Source of the DNA: Achromobacter sp. Bel
Lineage (GTDB): Bacteria; Pseudomonadota; Gammaproteobacteria; Burkholderiales; Burkholderiaceae_B
Length of the DNA stretch: 58,115 bases
Direction of reading: 5' to 3'
Assembly (NCBI RefSeq): GCF_012928505.1
Contig: NZ_JABBJN010000036.1
Span: 1-58,115 of the forward strand
In this document: positions 16,301 to 25,890 of the stretch, one piece after another
How the letters are laid out: each line of letters starts with the position of its first letter
Numbering within the stretch: the first letter of the stretch is position 1
Notes under the pieces: model-generated
Seen by the model: only the letters and a program-made list of their open reading frames with translations
Databases searched by the model: none
Told to the model about the DNA's origin: nothing
Program-made: the position numbers and the translations under genes

Positions 16301-18892
16301 ATGCTGGATAATTACCGCCAACACGTTGCCGAACGCGCGGCTCTGGGGATTCCCCCGCTGCCCCTTACGGCTAAACAAACCGCTGAACTGATCGAACTGC
16401 TGAAGAACCCGCCTGCTGGCGAGGAGCAGAATCTGGTCGAACTGCTGACCTACCGTGTGCCGGCCGGCGTGGACGATGCCGCCAAGGTCAAGGCGTCCTA
16501 CCTGGCCGCCGTGGCGCTGGGCAAGGAAGCTTGTGCGTTGATCAGCCGTGCCAAGGCGACGGAACTGCTGGGCACGATGCTCGGCGGCTACAACATTGGC
16601 CCGCTGGTCGACCTGCTGGATGATGCGGAAATCGGCACCATCGCCGCCGATGCGCTGAAAAAGACCCTGTTGATGTTCGACGCCTTCCATGACGTGAAGG
16701 AAAAGGCCGACGGCGGCAACGCCAACGCCAAGTCCGTGCTGCAAAGCTGGGCCGATGCCGAGTGGTTCACGAGCCGTCCGGAACTGCCGGAAAGCCTGAC
16801 CATCACCGTCTTCAAGGTGCCGGGCGAAACCAACACCGACGACCTGTCGCCGGCGCCTGACGCCACCACCCGCCCCGACATCCCGATGCACGCCCTGGCG
16901 ATGCTGAAGAACAAGCGCGACGGCGCCGCCTTCGAACCGGAAGAAGATGGCAAGCGCGGCCCGGTCAAGTTCATCGAATCGCTCAAGGAAAAGGGCCACC
17001 TGGTCGCCTATGTGGGCGACGTGGTCGGCACGGGTTCGTCGCGCAAGTCGGCCACCAACTCGGTGCTGTGGTTCACGGGCGAAGACATCCCCTTCGTACC
17101 GAACAAGCGCTTTGGCGGCGTGTGCCTGGGCAACAAGATCGCCCCGATCTTCTACAACACGATGGAAGACGCCGGCGCGCTGCCGATCGAACTGGACGTG
17201 TCCAAGATGGAAATGGGCGACGTCGTCGAGCTGCGTCCGTATGAAGGCAAGGCCATCAAGAATGGCGAAGTCATCGCTGAATTCGAAGTCAAATCCGACG
17301 TGCTGTTCGACGAAGTGCGCGCCGGCGGCCGCATTCCGCTGATCATCGGCCGTGGCCTGACGAGCAAGGCGCGCGAAGCGCTGGGCCTGGCCCCGTCGAC
17401 GCTGTTCCGCCTGCCGAAGGACCCGGTCGACACCGGCCGCGGCTACACCCTGGCCCAGAAGATGGTCGGCCGCGCCTGCGGCCTGCCGGAAGGCAAGGGT
17501 ATCCGCCCGGGCACCTACTGCGAACCGAAGATGACCTCGGTCGGCAGCCAGGACACGACCGGCCCGATGACCCGCGACGAACTGAAAGACCTCGCTTGCC
17601 TGGGTTTCTCGGCAGACCTGGTGATGCAGTCGTTCTGCCACACCGCCGCCTACCCGAAGCCCGTGGACGTCAAGACGCACCACACGCTGCCGGAATTCAT
17701 CAGCACCCGCGGCGGCATCTCGCTGCGCCCGGGCGACGGCGTGATCCACTCGTGGCTGAACCGCATGCTGTTGCCCGACACCGTCGGCACCGGCGGCGAC
17801 TCGCACACCCGCTTCCCCATCGGCATCTCGTTCCCCGCCGGTTCGGGCCTGGTGGCCTTTGCCGCCGCCACGGGCGTGATGCCCCTGGACATGCCGGAGT
17901 CGGTGCTGGTCCGCTTCAAGGGCAAGTTGCAGCCTGGCGTCACCCTACGTGACCTGGTCAACGCCATCCCGCTGTACGCCATCAAGCAAGGCCTGCTGAC
18001 GGTCGCCAAGCAAGGCAAGAAGAACATCTTCTCCGGCCGCATCCTGGAAATCGAAGGCCTGCCCGACCTGAAGGTCGAACAAGCCTTCGAACTGTCGGAC
18101 GCTTCCGCTGAACGTTCGGCCGCCGGCTGCTCGGTACACCTGAACAAGGAACCGATCATCGAATACATCAACAGCAACATCGTGATGTTGAAGTGGATGA
18201 TCGCCAACGGCTACGAAGACGAGCGCACCCTGGGCCGCCGCATCAAGGCCATGGAAGCCTGGCTGGCTGACCCCAAGCTGCTGGCTCCGGACGCCGACGC
18301 CGAATACGCCGCCGTCATCGAAATCGACCTGGCCGACGTGCACGAGCCCATCGTGGCCTGCCCGAACGATCCGGACGACGTCAAGACGCTGTCCGAAGTC
18401 GCCGGCGCAAAGATCGACGAAGTGTTCATCGGCAGCTGCATGACCAACATCGGCCACTTCCGCGCAGCCTCCAAGCTGCTGGAAGGCAAGCGCGACATCC
18501 CGGTCAAGCTGTGGATTGCCCCGCCGACCAAGATGGACGCCACGCAACTGACCGAAGAAGGCCACTACGGCGTCTTCGGCACCGCCGGCGCCCGCACGGA
18601 AATGCCGGGTTGCTCGCTGTGCATGGGTAACCAGGCACAAGTGCGCGAAGGCGCTACCGTCATGTCGACCAGCACCCGCAACTTCCCGAACCGCCTGGGC
18701 AAGAACACGAACGTGTACCTGGGTTCGGCTGAATTGGCCGCCATCTGCTCGAAGCTGGGCCGGATTCCGACCAAGGAAGAATACATGGGCGATATGGGCG
18801 TCATCAACAAGAGCGGCGACCAGATCTACCAGTACCTGAACTTCGACAAAATCGCGGACTACAAGGACGTGGCGGATGTGATCGAGGTCTAA
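16301..18892 (+). CDS. acnB: Bifunctional aconitate hydratase 2/2-methylisocitrate dehydratase AcnB (863 aa)
   Basis: AcnB converts citrate to isocitrate in the TCA cycle and can hydrate 2-methyl-cis-aconitate in the methylcitrate cycle. The N-terminal HEAT-like domain ([20 protein letters not shown] onward) is specific to AcnB. The [4Fe-4S] ligands are in SFCHTAAYP, and in GSCMTN and GCSLCMGNQ near the end. Length matches the family. Start ATG 16301; the longer open frame upstream crosses the promoter and operator. A monocistronic unit bounded by terminators. It shares its operator with acnA, so both aconitases are probably under one regulator. Confidence 0.97.
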   Translation: MLDNYRQHVAERAALGIPPLPLTAKQTAELIELLKNPPAGEEQNLVELLTYRVPAGVDDAAKVKASYLAAVALGKEACALISRAKATELLGTMLGGYNIGPLVDLLDDAEIGTIAADALKKTLLMFDAFHDVKEKADGGNANAKSVLQSWADAEWFTSRPELPESLTITVFKVPGETNTDDLSPAPDATTRPDIPMHALAMLKNKRDGAAFEPEEDGKRGPVKFIESLKEKGHLVAYVGDVVGTGSSRKSATNSVLWFTGEDIPFVPNKRFGGVCLGNKIAPIFYNTMEDAGALPIELDVSKMEMGDVVELRPYEGKAIKNGEVIAEFEVKSDVLFDEVRAGGRIPLIIGRGLTSKAREALGLAPSTLFRLPKDPVDTGRGYTLAQKMVGRACGLPEGKGIRPGTYCEPKMTSVGSQDTTGPMTRDELKDLACLGFSADLVMQSFCHTAAYPKPVDVKTHHTLPEFISTRGGISLRPGDGVIHSWLNRMLLPDTVGTGGDSHTRFPIGISFPAGSGLVAFAAATGVMPLDMPESVLVRFKGKLQPGVTLRDLVNAIPLYAIKQGLLTVAKQGKKNIFSGRILEIEGLPDLKVEQAFELSDASAERSAAGCSVHLNKEPIIEYINSNIVMLKWMIANGYEDERTLGRRIKAMEAWLADPKLLAPDADAEYAAVIEIDLADVHEPIVACPNDPDDVKTLSEVAGAKIDEVFIGSCMTNIGHFRAASKLLEGKRDIPVKLWIAPPTKMDATQLTEEGHYGVFGTAGARTEMPGCSLCMGNQAQVREGATVMSTSTRNFPNRLGKNTNVYLGSAELAAICSKLGRIPTKEEYMGDMGVINKSGDQIYQYLNFDKIADYKDVADVIEV

Positions 18893-18928
18893 GCCTCGAA
18901 CGCCCAGCCAGGCCCTGCTGCCTGCACG

Positions 18929-18960
18929 ACGGCCCCGGAGCGATCCGGGGCCGTTTTTCT
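18929..18960 (+). terminator. acnB rho-independent terminator
   Basis: A perfect 11-bp stem, ACGGCCCCGGA with TCCGGGGCCGT, encloses a GCGA tetraloop and is followed by TTTT. It begins 36 bp after the acnB stop. Confidence 0.85.
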
Positions 18961-19133
18961 TTGTGCCCGCGTTGGCGCGAAGCACCCGGGGCTGCACGTG
19001 TCCTCAAAAAATTTCAGGGACGGAACTTTTCCGGCGATACGTTTTCATACAATCGCGCTACCTTGTGACACTTGGCCCTTAAACCGGCGCGGCTTGCCGC
19101 CTGCGCCCCCCTTATTCAGGAGGACGCCTGCCA

Positions 19134-19733
19134 ATGACCCGGCTTTTGCTGCCGCCGCTGCTACTGCTGGCGCTTGCCGGTTGCGCCACCGCGCCGCCAT
19201 CCAACCCCGAGAACATTTGCGCGATCTTCCGCGAAAAACCGGACTGGCACGACGCCGCCCTGAAGGTGCAGAAGAAATGGGGCGCCCCCGTGCCGGTCCC
19301 GATGGCCATGATGTACCAGGAGTCGTCCTTCAAGCAGGACGCCGTGCCGCCCCGCTACTACTTCCTGGGCATCATCCCCTGGGGCCGGGTCAGCTCCGCC
19401 TACGGCTATGCGCAGGCCAAGGACGAAACCTGGGCCGACTACAAGAATGACGCCGGCGGTTGGGGCGCCAGCCGCGACAACTTCGCCGATGCGCTGGATT
19501 TCATGGGCTGGTACATGAGCAAGTCGCAGCGCATCAACGGCGTATCGAAGTGGGACGCCTACGGCCAATACCTGAACTATCACGAAGGCTGGACCGGCTA
19601 CCGCAACCGCAGCTACGACCGCAAGGCTTGGTTGAAGACCGTGTCGCAAAAGGTGCAGGCACGCGCGGAGAAGTTCACGTCGCAGTACAAGAGCTGCGAG
19701 GCGGATCTGACGCGGGGGGGATGGTTCTGGTGA
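19134..19733 (+). CDS. Transglycosylase-SLT-like lipoprotein (199 aa)
   Basis: A signal peptide with lipobox LALAGC puts the mature N-terminus at Cys 18. The body resembles lytic transglycosylase SLT folds: a likely catalytic Glu in MAMMYQESSFK, then SSAYGYAQAKDETWADY and a C-terminal FMGWYMSKSQRINGVSKWD/YLNYHEGWTGY region. It would cleave peptidoglycan glycan strands at the inner leaflet of the outer membrane. ATG 19134 has an excellent AGGAGG ribosome site. It is monocistronic between two terminators. The proline- and glycine-rich PPRYYFLGIIPWGRV insert after the Glu distinguishes it from MltC/Slt, so the exact subfamily is open. Confidence 0.82.
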   Translation: MTRLLLPPLLLLALAGCATAPPSNPENICAIFREKPDWHDAALKVQKKWGAPVPVPMAMMYQESSFKQDAVPPRYYFLGIIPWGRVSSAYGYAQAKDETWADYKNDAGGWGASRDNFADALDFMGWYMSKSQRINGVSKWDAYGQYLNYHEGWTGYRNRSYDRKAWLKTVSQKVQARAEKFTSQYKSCEADLTRGGWFW

Positions 19734-19748
19734 GGGGGCAGTCTTTAT

Positions 19749-19777
19749 AAAAACCCCGGCACCAAGCCGGGGTTTTT
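19749..19777. terminator. Bidirectional terminator
   Basis: AAAAACCCCGGC and GCCGGGGTTTTT enclose the loop ACCAA. A-run and T-run on opposite sides let it end both the rightward lipoprotein transcript and the leftward siderophore-receptor transcript. Confidence 0.85.
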
Positions 19778-19805
19778 CATGCATGCCGGCTCATGCCGGC
19801 CACAA

Positions 19806-22019
19806 TCAGAAGTCCATGCTGGCCGACAGCAGGAACGTGCGCGGACCGCCCAGGACCAGATAGCCGTTGCCCGGGTAGCCGCCCACCGACGACCAGTAGT
19901 TGCGGTTGGCGATGTTCTCGACGCGCGCGCGCAGGGTCACGACGTGGCCGTCGACGTCCATCATGTAGCGCAGGCCCGCATCGAAACGGGTCCAGCCCGG
20001 CACCTTGAGGGTGTTGGCGTCGTTCGCATAGGACGAACCGGTGTAGACGACGCGGCCGTCCACGGCCAGGCCCTGCACGCCGGGAATGTCCCATTCCACG
20101 CCCATGTTGGCCTGGAAGCGCGGCACGCCAATCACGCGGTTGCCATCCAGCGACGCCGTGCCGGTCGAGCGCTGCTCGGCGTCCAGCCACGTCAGGCCGC
20201 CCAGCACGCGCACGCTCTTGATGGGTTCGCCGTAGACAGTCAGTTCCGCGCCTTGATGGCGGTCTTTGCCGGACGTGGTCAGCTCGTTACTGGCGTTGTA
20301 CATCGCGCGCGGCTTGTCCGTGGAGAAGAGCGCCAGGCCGGCGCCCAGGCCGTCGCCTTCGTACTTCACGCCGATTTCCTTTTGCTTGGACACGTACGGC
20401 TGCAGGCTCTGGCCGACGTTGGGCACGGGCCTGCCGTTCGCGTTGGCGGGCGCGGTCGGGCCTGCGACCAGCGCTTCGATGTAATTCGCGTACAGGGAAA
20501 CGCTGGGCGCCACCTTGAAGACGATGCCGGCGGCAGGCGAATTGCGGCTGGCGTCATAGGCGCCGTTTTCCTTGCCGGTGTTGTAGGCGTAGTCGCGCTG
20601 GGACAGCCGCTGATGCCGGATGCCCAAGGTCAGCAGCACCTTGTCATCCAGGAACGACATCGTGTCGCCAAAGGCGTAGCTGCTCATCCGCGTGCGCCCT
20701 TGCAGCGCAGGGTTGTCGATGTCGTTGCCCCGCAACGCGCCGGCGCTGAAGGCGGGCTTGTCGTAGGACACCGGGTCATAGATGTTGGTCGCGAACGTGT
20801 TGGCGTAATCCATGATGTAGGCATTTTTCTTCTTCAGGTCGAAGAAGGATGCCGACACGACGAACTCGTGGCCCACCGGACCCGTGCGCACCTTGGCGCG
20901 CAAGCCCAATTCACCCGTGTTGACGCTGTCCTCGCGAGTGTTGTCGAACCGGTAGAAGTTGCCCGCGCCCGTGCTGCCGTTGGTCAGCGTCACGTTGCCC
21001 AGCGAGTTCGCTTCGTCGCTGCGGCGGAAGCCGTACGCGGCCCAGCCCGTCAGCTTGTCGCTGAAATCGTGCTCGGCGCGCAACGTGCCAAACACATCTC
21101 GCTCGTTGGAATAGGACCACGGCTGCGCGTAGTTGGAGCTGGCGTCCGGCGCGTCGGGCACGCTGGTGACGCCGGCGCCCATCGTCACGTTCGGCCGCGC
21201 GCGCTTGAGCTTGTTTTCCTGCCAGCCGATATCGCCGGACAAACGCGTGTCGGCCGAGCGCCAATCGATGCCCAACGACACCAGGCTGGTACGCGAATGT
21301 TCGTCGTCGATACCCGTATCGCCGCTGCGTTGCGCGGCGTTCAGACGGATGCCGGTGCTGTCGTCAGGGCCGAAACGGCGCGCAATGTCGGTCGACAGCT
21401 GGAACTGGCCGCCACTGCCCACGCCGGTGGTGACGCGGGTCAGCGGTTCATTCGGCGCACGCTTGGGCACCAGGTTGATCACGCCGCCGATGCCGCCGCC
21501 GCCGGGCGTCGCGCCCGTCAGAAAAGCCGTCGCGCCGCGCAGCACTTCCACGCGCTCGAACAGTTCGGTGGCGATGTACTGGCGCGGCAGCAGGCTGTAC
21601 AGCCCGTTGTAGGCCACGTCGTCGGAACTCAGGATGAAGCCGCGGATAAAGTACGACTCCTGGAAGTTGCCGAAGCCGCGCGCCACCCGCACCCCGGAAT
21701 CGTTTTGCAGCACGTCGCCCACGCTGCGTGCCTGCTTGTCCTGGATCAGCTCGTTCGTGTAGCTGGTGATGCTGAACGGCGTGCTCATGTTGTCTTGGGT
21801 ACCCAGAATGCCGACGCGGCCGCCTGTGGCGACTTGGCCGCCCGCGAAAGGCGCCGCCAGGCCGCCGGCCGAGGCATCAGCGCTGGCTTCGACCTTGATG
21901 GCCTCCATCGACACGACGGAGCCATTGGCGGCGGGTTGGGTTTCGGGGGCAGTTTGACCGTAGACGACGCCCAGGCACGGCAGCGTCGCGGCCATGCAGG
22001 CAAGAGTTCTGATTTTCAT
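19806..22019 (-). CDS. TonB-dependent siderophore receptor (737 aa)
   Basis: This is an outer-membrane 22-strand barrel with an N-terminal plug that imports ferric siderophores using TonB energy. The signal peptide is MKIRTLACMAATLPCLGVVY ahead of GQ. The plug shows VGDVLQNDSGVRV, GFGNFQESYFIRGF, RVEVLRGATAFLTGATPGGG and GGVINLVPKRA. The barrel ends in the usual C-terminal Phe (LLSASMDF). No STN domain is present, so it is not a transducer type. ATG 22019 is used; the upstream frame runs into the promoter. A Fur-box-like dyad at 22130 supports iron repression. The ligand cannot be assigned. Confidence 0.93.
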   Translation of the reverse strand: MKIRTLACMAATLPCLGVVYGQTAPETQPAANGSVVSMEAIKVEASADASAGGLAAPFAGGQVATGGRVGILGTQDNMSTPFSITSYTNELIQDKQARSVGDVLQNDSGVRVARGFGNFQESYFIRGFILSSDDVAYNGLYSLLPRQYIATELFERVEVLRGATAFLTGATPGGGGIGGVINLVPKRAPNEPLTRVTTGVGSGGQFQLSTDIARRFGPDDSTGIRLNAAQRSGDTGIDDEHSRTSLVSLGIDWRSADTRLSGDIGWQENKLKRARPNVTMGAGVTSVPDAPDASSNYAQPWSYSNERDVFGTLRAEHDFSDKLTGWAAYGFRRSDEANSLGNVTLTNGSTGAGNFYRFDNTREDSVNTGELGLRAKVRTGPVGHEFVVSASFFDLKKKNAYIMDYANTFATNIYDPVSYDKPAFSAGALRGNDIDNPALQGRTRMSSYAFGDTMSFLDDKVLLTLGIRHQRLSQRDYAYNTGKENGAYDASRNSPAAGIVFKVAPSVSLYANYIEALVAGPTAPANANGRPVPNVGQSLQPYVSKQKEIGVKYEGDGLGAGLALFSTDKPRAMYNASNELTTSGKDRHQGAELTVYGEPIKSVRVLGGLTWLDAEQRSTGTASLDGNRVIGVPRFQANMGVEWDIPGVQGLAVDGRVVYTGSSYANDANTLKVPGWTRFDAGLRYMMDVDGHVVTLRARVENIANRNYWSSVGGYPGNGYLVLGGPRTFLLSASMDF

Positions 22020-22129
22020 ATCGGGATCACGAGAGGCAAGAGAAGCGCGTCGTTGCGCAAAGAAACGCAACATCCCGCAGGGGTCACGCACGGAATCTTG
22101 GAGGATTTATGCCGGAAATGGTATCAAAC

Positions 22130-22144
22130 AGAGAATCATTCTCA
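22130..22144 (-). promoter_or_regulatory. Fur box of the siderophore receptor
   Basis: On the minus strand the site reads TGAGAAT-G-ATTCTCT, an almost perfect 7-1-7 inverted repeat of the Fur type, 111 bp upstream of the receptor start codon. Surrounding sequence is locally AT-rich. It predicts repression by Fe2+-Fur in iron-replete cells. Confidence 0.7.
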
Positions 22145-22212
22145 TTCCGTCCCTTATTTTAGAAAGACGGATCGTTGCCGGCGCGCAACAGATATCCCTG
22201 ATGCCTACAGGG

Positions 22213-23127
22213 TCAAGCCGCTTGATCCTGGCGCATTTTCCCGAAATCGCCGGCTTCATAGGCGGCCAGCGCTCGGCTCAGGTCACGTTGGCTGGCCATC
22301 ACGACGGTCCCGCGCCGAAAAACGGGTTCGTCCACGAACGGACCTGCGATCAGCACGTAATGCGCGGGCGCCTTCCCTGCCATCAGCAGCAGCACCCCCT
22401 CGTCGTCGGCCGGTCGCGCCGACGCCGCCAACGCGGAACCGACGTGCAGAACGGCAAAGTCCGGATCACCGCCCTGCCGCTTCGGCAAGGGCGGCGCCCC
22501 GCTCCGGCAATGGCGGGCACGCACCCCCAGCTCCCCCTGCACCGAGTAGATCCAGGCATTCCAGCCGGGCGCCAAGGGCAGCAATTGCGTCGCCCCGGGG
22601 CGCAGCCAGCCGTCCAGGATCATCAGTGCCTCGGGGGTCGCTAGCGGAGACTGCCAGCCGCCGTGCTTGCCCGCCACGACGCGCACGCGGCCGGCGTCCG
22701 TTTGGATGACAGGCATCTCCCAGGCGCGAAGCAACGAGACCTCCGGCGGCAGCGACTTGAGCCGGTCCGGCAGATTCAACGCGATGCGCAGGCCATTCAG
22801 GCGCGCGGGCCCGGCGGGTTGCTGCGTGCGCAGGATGCCCGTGCCCGCCACGGTCCAGTGCAGGTCCCCTGCGCGCACCTCGTGATCGTTGCCTTCGCTG
22901 TCCTGGCATTGCATGACGCCTTTGGCGTCTTCCAGCAGCAGCGTGGCCGCGCACAGGCCGGCGTGCGGCTGCGGCGCGGCCATCGCCCCGGTCATGATGA
23001 AGTGGTCCACCATGACGACGGGCGACGGGCTATGGGAGAAATCGGTGTGCAGGAACGGGCGAAGCGTGCAGGCATCGCCCGCGGACTGGGTCTGGCCGGC
23101 AACGACGTTGCTGAGATGGATAGTCAA
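22213..23127 (-). CDS. Pirin-family bicupin protein, metal site degenerate (304 aa)
   Basis: The fold markers of pirin are visible: PVVMVDHFIMTG, then PQPHAGLCAATLLLEDAKGV and GDLHWTVAGTGILRTQQPAG, then a second cupin half. Classical pirins bind Fe or Ni through two His in HPHxG, plus His and Glu in the HSE segment. Here the first His is Gln-Pro-flanked, with only one His left in PQPHAG, and HSE reads RTQ. Metal binding is therefore doubtful. The start is uncertain: I use TTG 23127 (then TIHLSNVVAGQ); GTG 23169 is the alternative and lies inside an inverted repeat. The gene is upstream of and co-directional with the receptor. Confidence 0.75.
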   Translation of the reverse strand: MTIHLSNVVAGQTQSAGDACTLRPFLHTDFSHSPSPVVMVDHFIMTGAMAAPQPHAGLCAATLLLEDAKGVMQCQDSEGNDHEVRAGDLHWTVAGTGILRTQQPAGPARLNGLRIALNLPDRLKSLPPEVSLLRAWEMPVIQTDAGRVRVVAGKHGGWQSPLATPEALMILDGWLRPGATQLLPLAPGWNAWIYSVQGELGVRARHCRSGAPPLPKRQGGDPDFAVLHVGSALAASARPADDEGVLLLMAGKAPAHYVLIAGPFVDEPVFRRGTVVMASQRDLSRALAAYEAGDFGKMRQDQAA

Positions 23128-23154
23128 AAAAATGCTGCCTGATGAGGGAGTGGC

Positions 23155-23211
23155 GCTAGGGCCTGCCACACACGTAAAAGGAGGCTCCCTTCCGTGCGCG
23201 CAGGCCCTAGC
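23155..23211. repeat. 12-bp inverted repeat upstream of the pirin gene
   Basis: GCTAGGGCCTGC at 23155-23166 recurs as its exact complement at 23200-23211, with 33 bp between them; GGAG-G-CTCC lies inside. It spans the region just ahead of (or over, if GTG 23169 is used) the pirin start codon and could fold as a leader hairpin in the minus transcript. Confidence 0.45.
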
Positions 23212-23292
23212 TGACGCGAAGCTTATGGGTTCCGCGCCCCCCGCGCAATCCCCCCAATTTCTCGCCCTCGCCCCGGTAGCGACGCCACGGAC

Positions 23293-24276
23293 TCAGTCCA
23301 GCGTGATCCGGTTCGCGCGGATCACGGCGCCCCAGCGTTCGCGGTCCTCCGAGACGTACCTGTCGACCTCCGCCTGGTCGCGCGGCGCCTGGATCGCCAG
23401 CCCCAATGTCTGGAAGCGTTCGCGGAAATCCGGCTGGCGCATGACGCGGGCAACGGCGTCCTGCAAAACGCGCGCATCGGCGGCGGGTGTGGCCAGCGGC
23501 ACGGCGACGCCGAACCAGGTCGCCGCGCGGAAGCCCGGAAACCCGCTTTCAGCGACGGTCGGCACGTCGGGCAACACGGGCAGCCGTTCGGCCGTGGTCA
23601 CCGCCAGCGCCTTGATCTTGTTTTCCTTCACCAGGGGCAGCGACGTGCTGATGACATCCACCATCAATTGCGTGTCGTTGGCCATCAGCGAACTGAGCGC
23701 GGGCGCGCTGCCGTTGTACGGAATGTGCGCGATGTCGACGCCGGTCCGGGACTTGAGCAGTTCAGTCGCCAGTTGCAAGGGGTTGCCGATGCCGACCGAC
23801 GCGTAGTTCAGTTTGCCAGGGTGCGCCTTCGCGTAGCTGACGAACTGCGCCAACGTTGTGGCGGGCACCTCGTTATTCGCCACGACCACCAGCGGCAACT
23901 CCGCCACGACCGACAGCACGCGGAAATCGCGCGCCGCGTCATAGGAGATCTTCCGGTAAAGCAGAGGGTTGAGCACCATGCTGGCGTTACTGGCCAGAAA
24001 TATCGTGTACCCGTCAGGCTGGGCGCGAGCCACCTGCGTGGCGGCGATCATCGTGTTGGCGCCCGGCTTGTTCTCGACCACAACGGGTTGCGACAGCTCG
24101 CGCGACAGGCGCTCGGCCAGCACGCGCGACAACTGGTCGGCCGCGCCCCCCGGGGTGTAGGGCACCACCAGCTTCACGGGCCTGTCCGGGAACGCCGCCC
24201 GGGCTTGCGGGACGCTGGCGGCACACACCAGCATCGCGGCCAAGGCGCGGCCGAACCAACGATTCATCTGCGACAT
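23293..24276 (-). CDS. Bug-family tripartite tricarboxylate transport receptor (327 aa)
   Basis: The third Bug/TctC periplasmic binding protein of the window. The signal peptide is MSQMNRWFGRALAAMLVCAA with cleavage near ARA; the mature protein starts AFPDRPVKLVVPYTPGGAAD and has VENKPGANTMIAA. ATG 24276 follows the GGGAGACAAGC leader; ATG 24267 is a possible alternative. It lies 96 bp after the acyl-CoA synthetase gene on the same strand, at the end of the leftward reductase-synthetase-Bug unit. It probably binds the acid that the synthetase activates (inference). Confidence 0.92.
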   Translation of the reverse strand: MSQMNRWFGRALAAMLVCAASVPQARAAFPDRPVKLVVPYTPGGAADQLSRVLAERLSRELSQPVVVENKPGANTMIAATQVARAQPDGYTIFLASNASMVLNPLLYRKISYDAARDFRVLSVVAELPLVVVANNEVPATTLAQFVSYAKAHPGKLNYASVGIGNPLQLATELLKSRTGVDIAHIPYNGSAPALSSLMANDTQLMVDVISTSLPLVKENKIKALAVTTAERLPVLPDVPTVAESGFPGFRAATWFGVAVPLATPAADARVLQDAVARVMRQPDFRERFQTLGLAIQAPRDQAEVDRYVSEDRERWGAVIRANRITLD

Positions 24277-24372
24277 GCTTGTCTCCCGAGTCTTCACGGA
24301 CTCTTGTAATGGGTACTGCCTGAAGGAACTGGACGACGGCGCCGGCGGCCATTCGCAAAGGCCGCGTGGCCG

Positions 24373-25890
24373 CTACACCTTGCGCGCGTGGCCTTCCCAG
24401 AATTCCGCCCTGAGCCGGCGCTTGGCGATCTTCCCGTTGTCGTCGCGCGGCAGGACCTGGCGCAGGGAAAGCTCGCGCGGGACCTTGTAGCGGGCGATCC
24501 GGGCGGACAGCCATCGCAGGGCGTCTTCCACATCCAGGACGGCCTCCGGGGCGGGTTGAACCAAGCCCAGCAGGCGTTCGCCGAACTCGGGATCCGGCAC
24601 GCCGAAAACCGCGCAATCGGCCACGCCCGGGTACTGCATCAGGTGGTGTTCGATTTCCGCCGGATAGATGTTCACGCCGCCCGAAATCACCAGGTCCGAT
24701 TCGCGGTCGCACACGAACAGGTAGCCGTCCTCGTCGACATAGCCCAGGTCGCCCAGCCCGATCAGGCCGTCGCGCTCGACCGCCTGGCGGGCCTCGGGAT
24801 GGTTGCGGTAGGTGAAGTCGGCATACGCGGGCTGGCGCACGTGGATGCGCCCGACCTGCCCGGGCGCGCAGACCGAGCCATCCTCGGCGTAGATGCGCAC
24901 CTGCGCTGGCCCGATGGGCCGCCCCGCGCTACCCGGCTTCGCCAGCGCCTCATGTGAATCGATCACGGTCACCATGCCCGCTTCGCTGGACGCGTAGGTT
25001 TCATGCACCACCGGCCCCAGCCAGTCGATCATCGCTCGCTTGAGCTCTGGGGCGCACGGCGCGCCCGTCGACGCCACGAAGCGTAATGACGACAAATCGA
25101 ACGATGCCCGCGTGCGCGCATCCAGCTTCAACAAGCGCACGTACATGATGGGCACCAGATAGATCGTGTCGATGCGGTGCTGCTCGATCAGGCGCAACAC
25201 CTCGACCGGGTCGAAACGCGGCATCAGCACCAGCGTGTCGCACACGCGCAGCGCCACCTGCGCGAAGACGCTGGGCGCGCTGTGGTAGATCGGCGCGGGC
25301 AGCAAGGCGCGGCTTCCCTGGCGCAAGCCATAGGCCTGTTCGACGACGGCCTCCACGGCCGCCAGATGTTCGGCCAGCCGCTCCACCGGGAAGGGCTGGC
25401 GCACCACGCCCTTGGGGCGGCCCGTCGTGCCCGAGGTATAGGCCATGTGGCCGCGCGGCGCGACCAGCGGCCCGTCATGGCGCGGCTGCGCATTGCGCCA
25501 CGCCTCGTAGTCGTTCGCCTCGAAATTGTCGGCCTCGGACATGGTGTCCGTGCCGCCCGACACTCGCAGCACGGGCAGGTCTGCCGGCAGCGCGGCACAG
25601 ACCCCGCGCCACAGGTCGTCTTCGGTGATCAGCAGTTTCGCGCCGCTATCGCTTACCAGGAACGCCACCTCGTCGGCCGTGTAGTGCCAATTGATCGGGC
25701 AGTAATAGCAGCCCAGCCGCTTGCAGGCCTGGATGATTTCCAGATAGGGCATGCCGTTGCGCAGCAGCACGGCGATCACGTCGCCTTCCCGCACCCCCAT
25801 GGCCGCGAGGCCCGCCGCCACCTGTTCGCCGCGGGCGATCAGCGCATCGCGGTCCAGGCAAACGTCGCCGGCAATGATCCGTCCGCTCAT
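24373..25890 (-). CDS. AMP-dependent acyl-CoA synthetase (505 aa)
   Basis: This is an ANL-superfamily acid:CoA ligase, which adenylates a carboxylic acid and transfers it to CoA. The P-loop-like motif YTSGTTGRPKG is at residues 151-161; the later motifs YASSEAG, LGDLGYVDEDGYLFV, RESDLVISGGVNIYP and the C-terminal DDNGKIAKRRL with the catalytic Lys are all kept. ATG 25890 overlaps the reductase stop (ATGA), so translation is coupled; the much longer frame upstream is a shadow through that gene. The substrate could be an aryl or alkyl acid. Confidence 0.93.
   Translation of the reverse strand: MSGRIIAGDVCLDRDALIARGEQVAAGLAAMGVREGDVIAVLLRNGMPYLEIIQACKRLGCYYCPINWHYTADEVAFLVSDSGAKLLITEDDLWRGVCAALPADLPVLRVSGGTDTMSEADNFEANDYEAWRNAQPRHDGPLVAPRGHMAYTSGTTGRPKGVVRQPFPVERLAEHLAAVEAVVEQAYGLRQGSRALLPAPIYHSAPSVFAQVALRVCDTLVLMPRFDPVEVLRLIEQHRIDTIYLVPIMYVRLLKLDARTRASFDLSSLRFVASTGAPCAPELKRAMIDWLGPVVHETYASSEAGMVTVIDSHEALAKPGSAGRPIGPAQVRIYAEDGSVCAPGQVGRIHVRQPAYADFTYRNHPEARQAVERDGLIGLGDLGYVDEDGYLFVCDRESDLVISGGVNIYPAEIEHHLMQYPGVADCAVFGVPDPEFGERLLGLVQPAPEAVLDVEDALRWLSARIARYKVPRELSLRQVLPRDDNGKIAKRRLRAEFWEGHARKV

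Noticed and set aside
16109..17806. 565-aa frame antisense to acnB
   Set aside because: Opposes a clear acnB with intact [4Fe-4S] ligands and no start context.
19779..22709. 976-aa open frame antisense to the siderophore receptor
   Set aside because: Same effect: an Arg/His/Ala-rich frame opposite a well-supported receptor with signal peptide, plug motifs and Fur box.
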